Source of the DNA: Atribacterota bacterium
Lineage (GTDB): Bacteria; Atribacterota; Phoenicimicrobiia; Phoenicimicrobiales; Stramentimicrobiaceae
Assembly: GCA_028717805.1 (NCBI GenBank)
Contig: JAQUNC010000002.1
Location: forward strand, 39,807-103,806
Length of the DNA: 64,000 bases
Direction: 5' to 3'
Shown here one piece after another: positions 47,244-56,375 of this stretch. Below the pieces are notes generated by a model. The model saw only the letters and a list, made by a program, of their open reading frames with translations, was not told the origin of the DNA and searched no databases. Each line of letters opens with the position of its first letter. Positions within the stretch are counted from its first letter, which is position 1. The position numbers were made by a program, and so were the translations under genes.

Positions 47244-48122
47244 TTATTCAATATTTCTTGATTGTTCTTTAATCTTTTCTAACTCTTCCTTTAGTCTAAT
47301 AACTTTTTCAGATATGCTCTGAGTAACAGATTTAGCACCTATAGTATTTATTTCCCTGCCCATCTCCTGGGTATAAAACTCCAGCTTCTTCCCTATAGGC
47401 TTTCTATTTTTGGCAATTCTCTTTAGCTGATTGATATGGCTTTTTAATCTGGTTATCTCCTCAGTAATGTCACTCCTTTGCACTAAAAATGCCACTTCCA
47501 TTTCACTCCTTCCCTCGTCCAGTGAAATAGTCTGTGTTAGCTGCTTTATTCTTTCTTTTAACTTCTCCTGAAATTCCTTAAGACATTCGACTTTTTCCTC
47601 TTCTATCTCTTGCACTATTTTTTTCATGAGGGTAACTCCTTTTAGAATATCTTTCATTAATCTGTTGCCTTCCTCCTCCCTACTCTGCACCAAAGAATCC
47701 AGAGCTCTATTTAGAGAAACTTTTATTGATTCCCATTTCCCTTCCTCTTCCTCTTTTTTAATAAATTCAAATATTTCTTTATATCTGAGCAATGAATCCA
47801 GATTAATTTCCTCCTCTATTTGGGCAATCTCTTTTAATCTATGTAATGATTGTAAATAGGACTTCAGTAAATCTTCATTTAATTTAATCTGGCTAATCCG
47901 ATCATTACCATCATCAACTTTAATAAAAACACTAACAGTTCCCCTATTTATTCTCTGTTGAATAATGTTCTCTATTCTTTGCAGAATATCCAATGATTGG
48001 ATAGGAGGCATCTTGACTTTGATATCGCAATAGCGATTATTTACTGTTTTTATCTCTGTTATAGAAGTAATACCATTAACCTCAGCTTCATTCATTCCAA
48101 AGCCGGTCATACTTTTTACCAA
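47244..48122 (-). CDS. yicC: YicC family endoribonuclease-like protein
   Basis: 292 residues with N-terminal MTGFG, NNRYCDIKVKMP, a central helical domain and the C-terminal DUF1732 region (EFYTQEMGREINTIGAKS). E. coli YicC is linked to RNA turnover of small RNAs. The start is TTG at 48122 (MVKSMTGFG) with AAAGGAG at good spacing, under a good promoter at 48186-48158. First gene of the operon with the DUF370 gene and gmk. Confidence 0.95.
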   Translation of the reverse strand: MVKSMTGFGMNEAEVNGITSITEIKTVNNRYCDIKVKMPPIQSLDILQRIENIIQQRINRGTVSVFIKVDDGNDRISQIKLNEDLLKSYLQSLHRLKEIAQIEEEINLDSLLRYKEIFEFIKKEEEEGKWESIKVSLNRALDSLVQSREEEGNRLMKDILKGVTLMKKIVQEIEEEKVECLKEFQEKLKERIKQLTQTISLDEGRSEMEVAFLVQRSDITEEITRLKSHINQLKRIAKNRKPIGKKLEFYTQEMGREINTIGAKSVTQSISEKVIRLKEELEKIKEQSRNIE

Positions 48123-48157
48123 AGATTTCTCCTTTCTCTTCCTCGTATTTTAAAATC

Positions 48158-48186
48158 ATTTTAGGAAATTCCCCTGACTCTGTCAA
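48158..48186 (-). promoter_or_regulatory. Promoter of the yicC operon
   Basis: On the minus strand TTGACA (48186-48181), 17-base spacer, TAAAAT (48163-48158); start predicted about 30 bases before the yicC TTG codon. Confidence 0.8.
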
Positions 48187-48420
48187 ATATATAAAATTAA
48201 TCCTGGAGCTTATAGTTATTAGTTATAGGGTAAAATAAGGATTTATTACATCGATACCCTTTTCTTCAACTATAAACTATGAACAGGAAATGGAAAACCA
48301 TTTGCCAGCCATTAAACCTCAGGATATTCAAGGCAAAGTAATTATGATTATTATATGCTCTATACTTAAAATTTAATTTATCATAAATTGTTCTTTATTT
48401 AAAAAAGAGTACTCTATGAA

Positions 48421-48444
48421 ATCGGAATTTTTAAAAATTCCGAT
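48421..48444. promoter_or_regulatory. Perfect 24-base palindrome upstream of rqcH
   Basis: Arms of 12 bases (atcggaattttt and its exact complement) meet without spacer, 19 bases before the rqcH -35 box. It could be an operator or the stem of a terminator ending antisense transcripts. Confidence 0.6.
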
Positions 48445-48463
48445 ACTATTAAATAGAAATGTC

Positions 48464-48492
48464 TTGACCAGTAGTAATAAATATATTATAAA
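48464..48492 (+). promoter_or_regulatory. Promoter of rqcH
   Basis: TTGACC (48464-48469), 17-base spacer, TATAAA (48487-48492). It places the transcript start after 48492, excluding the longer upstream start of the open frame. Confidence 0.78.
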
Positions 48493-48548
48493 TGACCTGT
48501 AATCATTACTATTTTTTATCTAATATTTTAAAGATAAGAGGAGAGAAA

Positions 48549-50348
48549 ATGATACTGGATAGCATTGCTTTATCACTGGTAGCTTATGAAATTAATAAAC
48601 AGATAATTCCAGCCAGGATTGTTGACCTCCACCAAATCGAACAATATGGAATATTGCTGGTTCTAAAAAATAAAAAAGGTGACCATAGAATATTCTTTTC
48701 TCTGAAACCGGATAAAATGACTTTCTTCATAAGCGAGATTATTCCGCCAGAAGATAATGTTAGCTCAATATTTGCCAAACAATTAAAAAGTCAACTTCAG
48801 GGAGGTAAGCTATCAAATATAGAGCAGGTAGGCTTTGACCGTATTATCAAACTTACCATCCAATCCTATCATAAATTTGGACCCTCAGTAGAATATAATC
48901 TAATAATTGAATTTATGGGTAAACATAGTAATGCCATCCTAATTGATGAAAATGGTTTTATCAAAACTGCACTAAAACAAGTTGGCTCTGAACTGAATAG
49001 GTACCGGGAGATTAAACCAGGAATTCCATATAAATCCCCTCCCGCACAAGATAAATTGAATCCTCTGACTGTAAGTAAAGAACAGTTCCTGAATATTTTC
49101 CGCAGAAACAGTGCTTCATCTCAACCAGATTATTGGTGGCAACTTTTAGGCTATAATTTCCAAGGCATAAGCCAAAAAAGTGCTAGAGAGATAGTTTCTT
49201 TCTTGAACTTTCCTGCTGAACAACCAGTCTCTGAACTTCAATCAGAACAACTAATTAACCTTTGGGAAACATTCTGTAACTTTAGAGAGAAAATTATTCA
49301 GCACAACATAACACCACTGTTGTTAATTGATAGAAATAGTGGTAAGGTAATCGACTATTCTTTACTTTCACCCATAGGATCACCGGAAATAGAATATTTA
49401 TCTTTTAATCAGGTTTCGGCTTGCCTTGAATCTTTTTATTGCCAGATTAGCAAAGAGGAAAAGAAGCAGGAATTGCATCAAATAATAAGTAAAATCCTGA
49501 ATAAAAACCGGGAAAAATTAGAAGAAAAAAATAAATTTTTAAAGAGAAAAAATAAAGAGATAGAGGATTGCGAACAATATAAAAAGAAAGGAGAATTAAT
49601 TAAAGCGAATTTATGGAATATAAAATACCGCATTCATCAGGTTACCCTTATAGATTATACTGAACCTGGCCATCCCAGGGTTGATATTGAATTAAATACT
49701 AACTTATCACCACTACAAAATGCCCGTCATTTTTTCCAGAGATACAAAAAATTAACCGTGAATAGAGTAAGAATAAAAAAACAACTATTGGAGAATCAAG
49801 AATCTTTGAAGCAATTAAATGAAATTTATTTAAAATTATCGGAAAGTAATAATTCTCTCAGCAAATTAACCGCTCTCTATCAGAAATTAGTGCAGTTAAA
49901 TTATATTAAAGGGGGGGGAAGAATCGGGAATAAGAATTCGGTAAGAAGAATCCCTTCTATTCTAAAATTTCTTTCTGCTAACGGTTGGACTATATTGGTG
50001 GGAAAGAATAGTCAGCAAAATGAATATATCCTAAGGCATCTTTCCAACGGCAATGATTTCTGGTTGCACCATCAGCTTAAATCCGGTGCCCATGTTATAA
50101 TAAAAAACCACCAGAATTTATCATCCCCTCCTCCTGATACACTAACCTTTGCTGCCCGATTAACCGGATATTATAGTAGAGTGAAAAATCATGAGACAGC
50201 TCCAATAATATATACCTTAAGAAAATATGTCAAAAAACCAAAAAATAGTAAAATTGGTAAGGTAGTTTACTCTCAGGAAAAGAGTATACCGGTTCTCATT
50301 GATTATGAGGAAATACAGAAAGATATAAATAAGATGATAATAACTTAA
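48549..50348 (+). CDS. rqcH: RqcH (NFACT-domain ribosome quality control protein)
   Basis: RqcH binds obstructed 50S subunits and directs C-terminal alanine tailing of stalled peptides. 599 residues from the ATG at 48549 (MILDSIALSLVAYEI), chosen for its AGAGGAGAG SD and because the promoter overlaps the longer start at 48492. NFACT-N (1 to ~180) has the conserved Asp-Arg in GFDRII; a helix-hairpin-helix and coiled coil (~300-430) follow; NFACT-R (~480-590) has LVGKNSQQNEYI, DFWLHHQ and GAHVIIKN. Its stop overlaps the rluD stop on the opposite strand. Confidence 0.93.
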   Translation: MILDSIALSLVAYEINKQIIPARIVDLHQIEQYGILLVLKNKKGDHRIFFSLKPDKMTFFISEIIPPEDNVSSIFAKQLKSQLQGGKLSNIEQVGFDRIIKLTIQSYHKFGPSVEYNLIIEFMGKHSNAILIDENGFIKTALKQVGSELNRYREIKPGIPYKSPPAQDKLNPLTVSKEQFLNIFRRNSASSQPDYWWQLLGYNFQGISQKSAREIVSFLNFPAEQPVSELQSEQLINLWETFCNFREKIIQHNITPLLLIDRNSGKVIDYSLLSPIGSPEIEYLSFNQVSACLESFYCQISKEEKKQELHQIISKILNKNREKLEEKNKFLKRKNKEIEDCEQYKKKGELIKANLWNIKYRIHQVTLIDYTEPGHPRVDIELNTNLSPLQNARHFFQRYKKLTVNRVRIKKQLLENQESLKQLNEIYLKLSESNNSLSKLTALYQKLVQLNYIKGGGRIGNKNSVRRIPSILKFLSANGWTILVGKNSQQNEYILRHLSNGNDFWLHHQLKSGAHVIIKNHQNLSSPPPDTLTFAARLTGYYSRVKNHETAPIIYTLRKYVKKPKNSKIGKVVYSQEKSIPVLIDYEEIQKDINKMIIT

Positions 50349-51292
50349 AGAGTAGAAAGTACTTTTAATTGTGTCAGAAAATCATCTGGCAAGGGTGAGG
50401 TAAAGGTTAATATCTGATGATTAATCGGATGCTGGAATTGTAAAAAATGGGCATGTAAAGCCTGCCTTTCAATCACTATCAAGGAATTATTTTTTTTACC
50501 AAAACCATAAACCTTGTCACCAACCACTGGATGTCCCAGATAATGCAAATGAACTCTTATCTGATGAGTACGACCAGTATATAATCTGATTAATAACAGG
50601 GTAAAAGAAGCAAAATGTTTGATAACCTGAAAATAAGTCCTGGCTTCTCGACCACCTATAGCAGTAATTGCCATCTTATTCCCATGTTTGGGATCTCTCC
50701 CAATGGAAGCTTCAATATAACCTTTCTCATCCTTTACCGCTCCATGTACCAGAGTGATATACCTTTTTACTACTTTCCTTTCTTTAATCTGTTCACTTAA
50801 CTGATGATGTGCTTGTTCTGTTTTAGCAATCATCATTAAACCCGACGTCTCTTTATCCAACCGGTGAACAATTCCAGGTCGATTAACTCCGCCTATACCC
50901 GAAAGCTGTCGTCGGCAATGAAAGAGAAGAGCATTGACCAAGGTACCTTTGTTTACCTTTCCAGTGGGATGAACAATCATACCAGCATCCTTATCGATGA
51001 CCATTAAATGCTCATCTTCATAATAGGTGTTAAGAGGAATATCTTCGGCTTTTAATGATAATTCCTGAATATCAGGTATGGCAAAGCAGATGGTATCTCC
51101 TGATTTTAAAACATAGCTTGGCTTTACCCTCCTGTTATTTACGGTAATATGACCAAAATTAATTAATTCTTTAATTCTGTTTCTTGATAAATTGGCAACT
51201 TCTTCCTTGGCTAAAAAAGAATCCACTCTAATCTTTTCCTGCTCTAAATACTGAAGTTTACCAGTGATTTTTGGGAAATCAATCTCGTTCAT
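50345..51292 (-). CDS. rluD: Large-subunit rRNA pseudouridine synthase, RluD type
   Basis: Isomerises uridines in 23S rRNA. N-terminal S4 domain (RVDSFLAKEEVANLSRNRIKELI), catalytic aspartate in GIVHRLDKETSGLM, and TGRTHQIRVHLHYLGHPVVGD. The frame extends to 51325, but ATG 51292 (MNEIDFPK) has GAGGT seven bases ahead; 315 residues results. It is preceded by lspA on the same strand, a common pairing. The TAA stop shares the palindrome TTAA with the rqcH stop on the other strand. Confidence 0.95.
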   Translation of the reverse strand: MNEIDFPKITGKLQYLEQEKIRVDSFLAKEEVANLSRNRIKELINFGHITVNNRRVKPSYVLKSGDTICFAIPDIQELSLKAEDIPLNTYYEDEHLMVIDKDAGMIVHPTGKVNKGTLVNALLFHCRRQLSGIGGVNRPGIVHRLDKETSGLMMIAKTEQAHHQLSEQIKERKVVKRYITLVHGAVKDEKGYIEASIGRDPKHGNKMAITAIGGREARTYFQVIKHFASFTLLLIRLYTGRTHQIRVHLHYLGHPVVGDKVYGFGKKNNSLIVIERQALHAHFLQFQHPINHQILTFTSPLPDDFLTQLKVLSTL

Positions 51293-51354
51293 TTTAGCAA
51301 CCTCGAAACAGGTAAATATCCTCATTGGGTAATTTGCTTATCGGAAAATGTGTT

Positions 51355-51819
51355 TCATTCTTCCAGATTATTATCATCTCTTGCACCTTCCGGCTGGAAT
51401 AAAAAATGAATTATCAGAAAAAAGAATCCAATATTAATAGCCGAATCAGCAACATTAAAGATAGGCCATATTCTGAAATCTAAAAAATCAATTACACTTC
51501 CAATTCTTAAACGATCTATTAGATTACCCAGGGAACCTCCTAAAATCAAAATAAATGAGAAAAATATTAACCTACTATGTCGAGCTATCTTTGATAAGAA
51601 AATAATTCCTAGGAGAATAATTAGCAAACCAATAACGATAAAAGTTGTATTGCTAAACCTTAACAGGCCAAAAGCCGATCCTGGATTCTGAATATAAGTG
51701 AAATGAAATATCTTATTTATGATGGGAATAGATTCCCCCAATTCCAAATTACTCGATATCCATATTTTACTGGCCTGGTCAGCAATGATTACCAGTAATA
51801 CTCCTATAACAAAACGCAT
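51355..51819 (-). CDS. lspA: Lipoprotein signal peptidase
   Basis: Cleaves prolipoprotein signal peptides in the membrane. 154 residues with four hydrophobic helices. DQASK (14-18), NPGSAFGLL, GNLIDRL, and the catalytic aspartate pair D111 (VIDFLDF) and D125 (FNVADSAIN) are visible. ATG start. Located between ileS and rluD as in many bacteria. A repeat copy with a GC hairpin lies just upstream. Confidence 0.97.
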   Translation of the reverse strand: MRFVIGVLLVIIADQASKIWISSNLELGESIPIINKIFHFTYIQNPGSAFGLLRFSNTTFIVIGLLIILLGIIFLSKIARHSRLIFFSFILILGGSLGNLIDRLRIGSVIDFLDFRIWPIFNVADSAINIGFFFLIIHFLFQPEGARDDNNLEE

Positions 51820-51835
51820 TGGATCTCCAGTAATA

Positions 51836-51978
51836 CAGGATATTCAAGGGGAATCTTTCCCCTTGAGAACCCCTTTATTAGTATATAGTACATAGTATAC
51901 CGTATAGCGTACCAAGTGGTGTAAAGTGCTTTGACCATTTTAGTAGCTAGTATCTGGTATTTGACATTTAGTAAATCT
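51836..51978. repeat. Dispersed non-coding repeat, short copy C
   Basis: Begins with 'ggatattcaagggg', a hairpin caaggggaatctttccccttg (51845-51865), then 'agaacccctttattagtatatagta', 'atagtataccg' and 'tagtagctagtatctggtattt'. The modules match the first third of copies A and B; the later modules are missing. The remainder of 51820-52101 shows no gene. Confidence 0.75.
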
Positions 51979-52101
51979 TACCATGTAATTATTTTTTTTA
52001 TTTTATCTTTTATGTTATTACAGTATATATTACTGTAATATTTTTGTTTCAGTATCCTGAGAATTAATGCTTTTGTAGTAACTTAACACTCTTTCTGAAA
52101 A

Positions 52102-54909
52102 TCAACTATCATTTTCTTTTTCTAATACTGATACACATCTCTGACAGATATTGGGATAACGACTATCCGATCCTACTGTTTCAGAATAACACCAACATCT
52201 TTCACATTTTTGGCCGGGGGCTACTCTTACAACTACAGAAAGTTCTGGAATTTCTTCTCCTGTAAAAACATTTTCTTCAGAAATTTGCTCTTTAAAAAAG
52301 TATAAATTTACCTTTGAAACAATAAATAACATTTCCAGTTTACCATCAAACTGAATTAAATAATCATACAGGGATTTACTCCCAGCATAAAGATCAACCT
52401 GTGCTTGCAGTGAATTACCGATAAGACCATCCTTTCTCCGGATTTCCAGAGCTTTTAAAGCATCCTTTCTTACTGCCAGTAGCTTATCCCATTTCTGTTC
52501 CAGTTCTATTTGTACCAATCCTGGATCGATTTCAGGCCAATTAGCCAAGAAAACGCTCTCTTCCTGCTTGGCAATCTGGTTCAAAGATTGCCAGATTTCT
52601 TCAGCTGTAAAGCTTAATACTGGGGCAATCAATCGGCTTAAAGCATCTATTATTTTATATAAAACCGTCTGAGCAGCTCTGCGAGATATCGAATCGCAAT
52701 TTAAAACATAGATCCTATCTTTAATAATATCCAAATAGAAGGAACTTAAATTTAAAGTACAGAAATTATGAATATCATGATAGAAAGAATGAAACTCATA
52801 TTGGTCATAATTTTCGGTAGTTTTCTTTATTAAATTCTGGAACTGGCTTAAGATAAGCTTATCGATTTCTTCCAACTGTTTATAAGTAACTGAATGTTGT
52901 TCAAGAATAAAATCATATAAATTTCCCAGAATAAAGCGGGAAGTATTTCTTATTTTTCGGTAAATCTCTACCAGTTGTTGTAATATTTTCCTGGAAATCC
53001 TGATATCCTTTTTATAATCAGAAGAGGCTACCCAGAGTCTTAAGATATCTGCTCCATACTGGTCAATAACCTCCTGAGGGGGAATAACATTACCGAGGGA
53101 TTTAGACATCTTCCTGCCTTCCTCATCAACGGTAAATCCATGTGTTAAAACTGATTTATAAGGAGCCTGATCAAAGGCTGCTACAGCTGTCAAGAGTGAG
53201 GTTTGAAACCATCCCCGATGCTGATCAGAACCTTCCAGATATAATTCACAAGGCCAGTGCAGCTGTTTTCTATTCATCAGTACTGCTGCATGGCTGCAGC
53301 CAGAATCAAACCAGACATCCATAATGTCTTTTTCTTTCTCAAATTTAGTTCCCTGACAATGGGGACACTGAAATCCCCTGGGGAGAATCTCTTCGGCACT
53401 CATCTCAAACCAGGAATTCGACCCTTTTTCTTTAAACAATTCTTTTACCGCATGAATAGTTTCGGGAGTAATAACAATCTCTTTACATTTCTGGCAATAA
53501 AAAGCCGGTATGGGGACACCCCATACTCGCTGACGGGAAATGCACCAATCAGTTCTTTCTTCGACCATGCCATATATTTTTTCTTTTCCCCAGCTGGGAA
53601 TCCATTGAACCTCATCAATAGCTCTTAGTGATTGTTCCCTAAATTTATCAACAGAAACAAACCACTGTTCTGTGGCTCGAAACAGAATTGGATTCTTACA
53701 TCGCCAGCAATGGGGATAAGAATGCTTTATTTTTCCTGCTCCTAATAGATATCCCTTCTCTCGTAAGGCTGTAATTATTTTTTTATTTCCTTCTCGATAA
53801 TCAAGCCCATTAAAAGGTCCGGCATTTTCGTTAAGCCTACCCTTGCTATCCAATACTGAAATCACAGGAAGCTCATATTTTATACCAATCTCATAGTCTT
53901 CCTGTCCGTGTCCGGGTGCTGTGTGTACACATCCAGTACCTTCCTCCAAGTTAACATGCTTTCCCAATATAATAACAGAGTCTCTTTCCAGTAATGGATG
54001 TCTACATTTAATACCTTCAAAAATACTACCAGGTTGCTCACTTAAAATCTTATAGTTAGTTAAGCCTATTTCTTTCATTACTTTTTCTATCAAACCAGTA
54101 GCAAGAATCAAATAACCATGTTCTGTCTTTACCAAACTATATTTTAAATCAGGATTAAAGGTAATAGCAAAGTTACCTGGGATAGTCCATGGTGTAGTAG
54201 TCCAGATTACCACATAAGTTTCTCCTTTTTTTGCTTCTGGAAATATTGAGCTTAAATCATCTATAACTTCAAATTTAACATAAATAGAATCACTTACTTC
54301 ATCGCTATACTCAATTTCAGCGGCAGCTAGGGCGGTTTCACAGGAAGAACACCAGTAGACTGCTTTTAATCCTTTGTAAATATAACCACGTTCATACATT
54401 TTTCCAAATACATCAATCTGGATAGCCTCATACTCGGGTAAAAAGGTCAAGTAAGGATTTTCCCAATCAGCAATGACTCCTAATCTCTTAAATTCTTCCC
54501 TTTGAATATTGATATACTTTTTGGCATACTCCTGACATTTTCCTCTTAATGCCACCGGATCGATGTCGTTTATTGTTACCTTGAGATCCTGACTTACTTT
54601 ATGCTCAATAGGCATACCATGTGTATCCCAACCTGGAACATAATAGGCATTAAATCCTCTCATCCATTTAAATTTAGGTATAATGTCTTTCAGTATCTTA
54701 TTATAAGCAGTCCCTATATGAATATTCCCATTGGCATAAGGTGGTCCATCATGTAAGATAAATTTTCTCCTATCACGATACTTGACTAACAATTTTTTAT
54801 TTAGCTCTATATCTTGCCAAAATTTAAGCATTTTTGGCTCTTCTTTTGGTAAATTAGCTTTCATTGAAAAATCAGTTTTTGGTAAATTAAGTGTTGTTTT
54901 AAAATCCAT
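52102..54909 (-). CDS. ileS: Isoleucyl-tRNA synthetase
   Basis: Charges tRNA-Ile. HIGH motif in HDGPPYANGNIHIGTA, editing-domain TTTPWTIPGNFAI, KMSKSLGN, and a C-terminal zinc ribbon CERCWC...CQRC, so it is the common bacterial type with the C-terminal zinc domain. The frame extends to 54930, but ATG 54909 (MDFKTTLNLPKTDF) has GGGAG seven bases upstream; 935 residues. Expression is controlled by the T-box leader at 55022-55310. Confidence 0.97.
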   Translation of the reverse strand: MDFKTTLNLPKTDFSMKANLPKEEPKMLKFWQDIELNKKLLVKYRDRRKFILHDGPPYANGNIHIGTAYNKILKDIIPKFKWMRGFNAYYVPGWDTHGMPIEHKVSQDLKVTINDIDPVALRGKCQEYAKKYINIQREEFKRLGVIADWENPYLTFLPEYEAIQIDVFGKMYERGYIYKGLKAVYWCSSCETALAAAEIEYSDEVSDSIYVKFEVIDDLSSIFPEAKKGETYVVIWTTTPWTIPGNFAITFNPDLKYSLVKTEHGYLILATGLIEKVMKEIGLTNYKILSEQPGSIFEGIKCRHPLLERDSVIILGKHVNLEEGTGCVHTAPGHGQEDYEIGIKYELPVISVLDSKGRLNENAGPFNGLDYREGNKKIITALREKGYLLGAGKIKHSYPHCWRCKNPILFRATEQWFVSVDKFREQSLRAIDEVQWIPSWGKEKIYGMVEERTDWCISRQRVWGVPIPAFYCQKCKEIVITPETIHAVKELFKEKGSNSWFEMSAEEILPRGFQCPHCQGTKFEKEKDIMDVWFDSGCSHAAVLMNRKQLHWPCELYLEGSDQHRGWFQTSLLTAVAAFDQAPYKSVLTHGFTVDEEGRKMSKSLGNVIPPQEVIDQYGADILRLWVASSDYKKDIRISRKILQQLVEIYRKIRNTSRFILGNLYDFILEQHSVTYKQLEEIDKLILSQFQNLIKKTTENYDQYEFHSFYHDIHNFCTLNLSSFYLDIIKDRIYVLNCDSISRRAAQTVLYKIIDALSRLIAPVLSFTAEEIWQSLNQIAKQEESVFLANWPEIDPGLVQIELEQKWDKLLAVRKDALKALEIRRKDGLIGNSLQAQVDLYAGSKSLYDYLIQFDGKLEMLFIVSKVNLYFFKEQISEENVFTGEEIPELSVVVRVAPGQKCERCWCYSETVGSDSRYPNICQRCVSVLEKENDS

Positions 54910-55021
54910 AAATAACTCCCTTTTCCTCATAAGATTAGAAATTAATTTAATTTCATAATATAATTTTAAAAAAATTCATCATATATTTATCATTTTAGAT
55001 ACTAATCTTCAGATATAAAAT

Positions 55022-55051
55022 AAAAACCCCTTGCCGGTAAAGGGCAAGAGG
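55022..55051 (-). terminator. T-box intrinsic terminator
   Basis: On the minus strand cctcttgccc pairs with ggcaagggg through nine pairs (one G-U) around a short loop, followed by TTTTTATTTT. It lies about 110 bases before the ileS start. Confidence 0.9.
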
Positions 55052-55310
55052 TTAATACTTCCTGCGGTACCACCTTAATTTTTACCTATAGTTTCATGAA
55101 TAACCGTAAAGACCTATAATCAAAAAAATTAAATTAAAGATTAAACTGATGTAAATGAAACTATAATACTTTCTAGGAAGAATGCTAAGCATTCATCCAT
55201 CACTTGCTTTAACGGTGCAACCGTCTTGACTTATTATTATCCTTTCAGTCAAAATTTGAGAGGTGATTTTGGGTATTTTTATAACCTACTCTTCCTCAAT
55301 TTCATTGTTT
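55022..55310 (-). promoter_or_regulatory. T-box riboswitch controlling ileS, with very short Stem I
   Basis: Uncharged tRNA-Ile should stabilise the antiterminator and allow ileS expression. The T-box sequence AAGGTGGTACCGCAGG is at 55076-55061; UGGU would pair with the ACCA end of tRNA-Ile. The terminator follows at 55051-55022. Stem I seems to be only 55303-55252: arms aaattgagg and cctctcaaattt, loop-E type gaagagta on the 5' side and specifier ATC (55267-55265) followed by A on the 3' side, closed by a tiny distal hairpin. Further hairpins (ttgact/agtcaa; acggt/accgt; gaatgc/gcattc) and an 11-base pairing tatagtttcat/atgaaactata lie between. The specifier and short Stem I are my reading of the fold. 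Confidence 0.9.
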
Positions 55311-55459
55311 GCTAAAACAAAGATCACAAAGATTTTACCATTATCCCTTAATTATTATATTTTTGAATTTATAATTAATTTTTATATAATTAAAATATTG
55401 TTAATAATTATAATAATTATTTACTAAAAGGTTAATATTTTATGGGCATCCTTTTTTAT

Positions 55460-56029
55460 CTAATCAATATTCTTATTCTGAATATCTTCGATACCCCGAT
55501 CTTGTTCAGGATACAATTTCATTTTCAGATTTTCAATAGATTTATCCTGAATATAGCTGGAACCTATTTCCCTCTCTGCCTCTTCCGGAATCTCTTCCTC
55601 AAGCATACGCATATGCAGTTTTAAGGTGTTTTTCAGTTCCTCTAAAATAATAAACTTTTTCTTCTTTAAAGCTACAATTTCATTGTTTATATCTAATATT
55701 TCCTGCTTAGCCCTTTGTTTGATTTTCTCAGCTTCAATTTTAGCACTATCTATTATAGCTTGAGACTCTTTTTGCACACTTTCTTTAATACTGGAGGCAC
55801 TCTGCTGGGCATTAATTAAAGCACTCCTCAAAGTCTCCTCCATTCTAGAATATTCTTCTAACCTGGCTTGTAGTTTTTCTATTTCTTCCTTATTCTTAAT
55901 ATTCTCATTTAGTACTTCTTCATAGTCTTTAGCAATCCTATCTAAAAAATTATCAACCTCTTCCTCGTTATATCCTCTAAAAGACCTACCAAACTGTTGT
56001 TGTTCAATGTCCATTGGAGTAATTCTCAT
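55460..56029 (-). CDS. divIVA: DivIVA-family cell division / polarity protein
   Basis: Coiled-coil scaffold that marks curved membrane at septa and poles. 189 residues from the ATG at 56029 (a TTG one codon earlier is possible; GAGGG precedes both). The N-terminal lipid-binding domain reads RITPMDIEQQQFGRSFRGYNEEEVDNFLDRI, the family signature; long coiled coils run from about 35 to 150. With yggT, lspA, ileS and rluD it forms the division-adjacent order common in low-GC bacteria. Confidence 0.95.
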   Translation of the reverse strand: MRITPMDIEQQQFGRSFRGYNEEEVDNFLDRIAKDYEEVLNENIKNKEEIEKLQARLEEYSRMEETLRSALINAQQSASSIKESVQKESQAIIDSAKIEAEKIKQRAKQEILDINNEIVALKKKKFIILEELKNTLKLHMRMLEEEIPEEAEREIGSSYIQDKSIENLKMKLYPEQDRGIEDIQNKNID

Positions 56030-56091
56030 CAATTACCCTCCTTCTCTTTGCAGTCTATTTTTTTATCTCTTATATTCTGCCATTTAACTTA

Positions 56092-56361
56092 TTAATAATA
56101 TAAATTTACAATAAGTCTTATCAAAGATGTCCTGAGTAAATTAAGCAAAAAAAAGACAATAATAGGTGATAAATCAATCCCCATTCCACCCAATGATATT
56201 ACTATACGAAAAGGAGCCAAAATCGGCTCAGTAACTTTATAGATAAATCGGACAATGGGATTGGTATGATCAATCTGTACCCAGGATAAAAATATTCTGG
56301 CTAAAATAATGTAACTATATATTCTAAATAAATAATTAATTATATTAATAATAAATACCAT
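56092..56361 (-). CDS. YggT family membrane protein
   Basis: 89 residues with two YggT-type hydrophobic segments. ILARIFLSWVQIDHTNPIVRFIYKVTEPILAPFR is the family motif. ATG at 56361. Members are found next to divIVA/ylm genes and are thought to aid division or envelope insertion; function is not proven. Lies between phoU (14 bases) and divIVA (62 bases). Confidence 0.92.
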   Translation of the reverse strand: MVFIINIINYLFRIYSYIILARIFLSWVQIDHTNPIVRFIYKVTEPILAPFRIVISLGGMGIDLSPIIVFFLLNLLRTSLIRLIVNLYY

Positions 56362-56375
56362 CTTCTCTTCTTTAT

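Larger units (their letters stand above)
48123..48548. other. Divergent yicC/rqcH control region
   Basis: Contains two good back-to-back promoters (48158-48186 minus; 48464-48492 plus) and a 24-base perfect palindrome at 48421-48444. The middle (about 48200-48310) has 'tatagttattagttatag' and 'actataaactatgaac' words reminiscent of the dispersed repeat, but too diverged to call. No gene is visible. Confidence 0.6.

Noticed and set aside
48492..48548. Longer N-terminus for RqcH from an ATG at 48492
   Set aside because: It overlaps the -10 box of the promoter and has no SD; ATG 48549 has a strong SD and matches the family start.
55442..55624. Plus-strand frame opposite divIVA
   Set aside because: Composition is that of the complement of a coiled-coil gene; divIVA itself is unmistakable.
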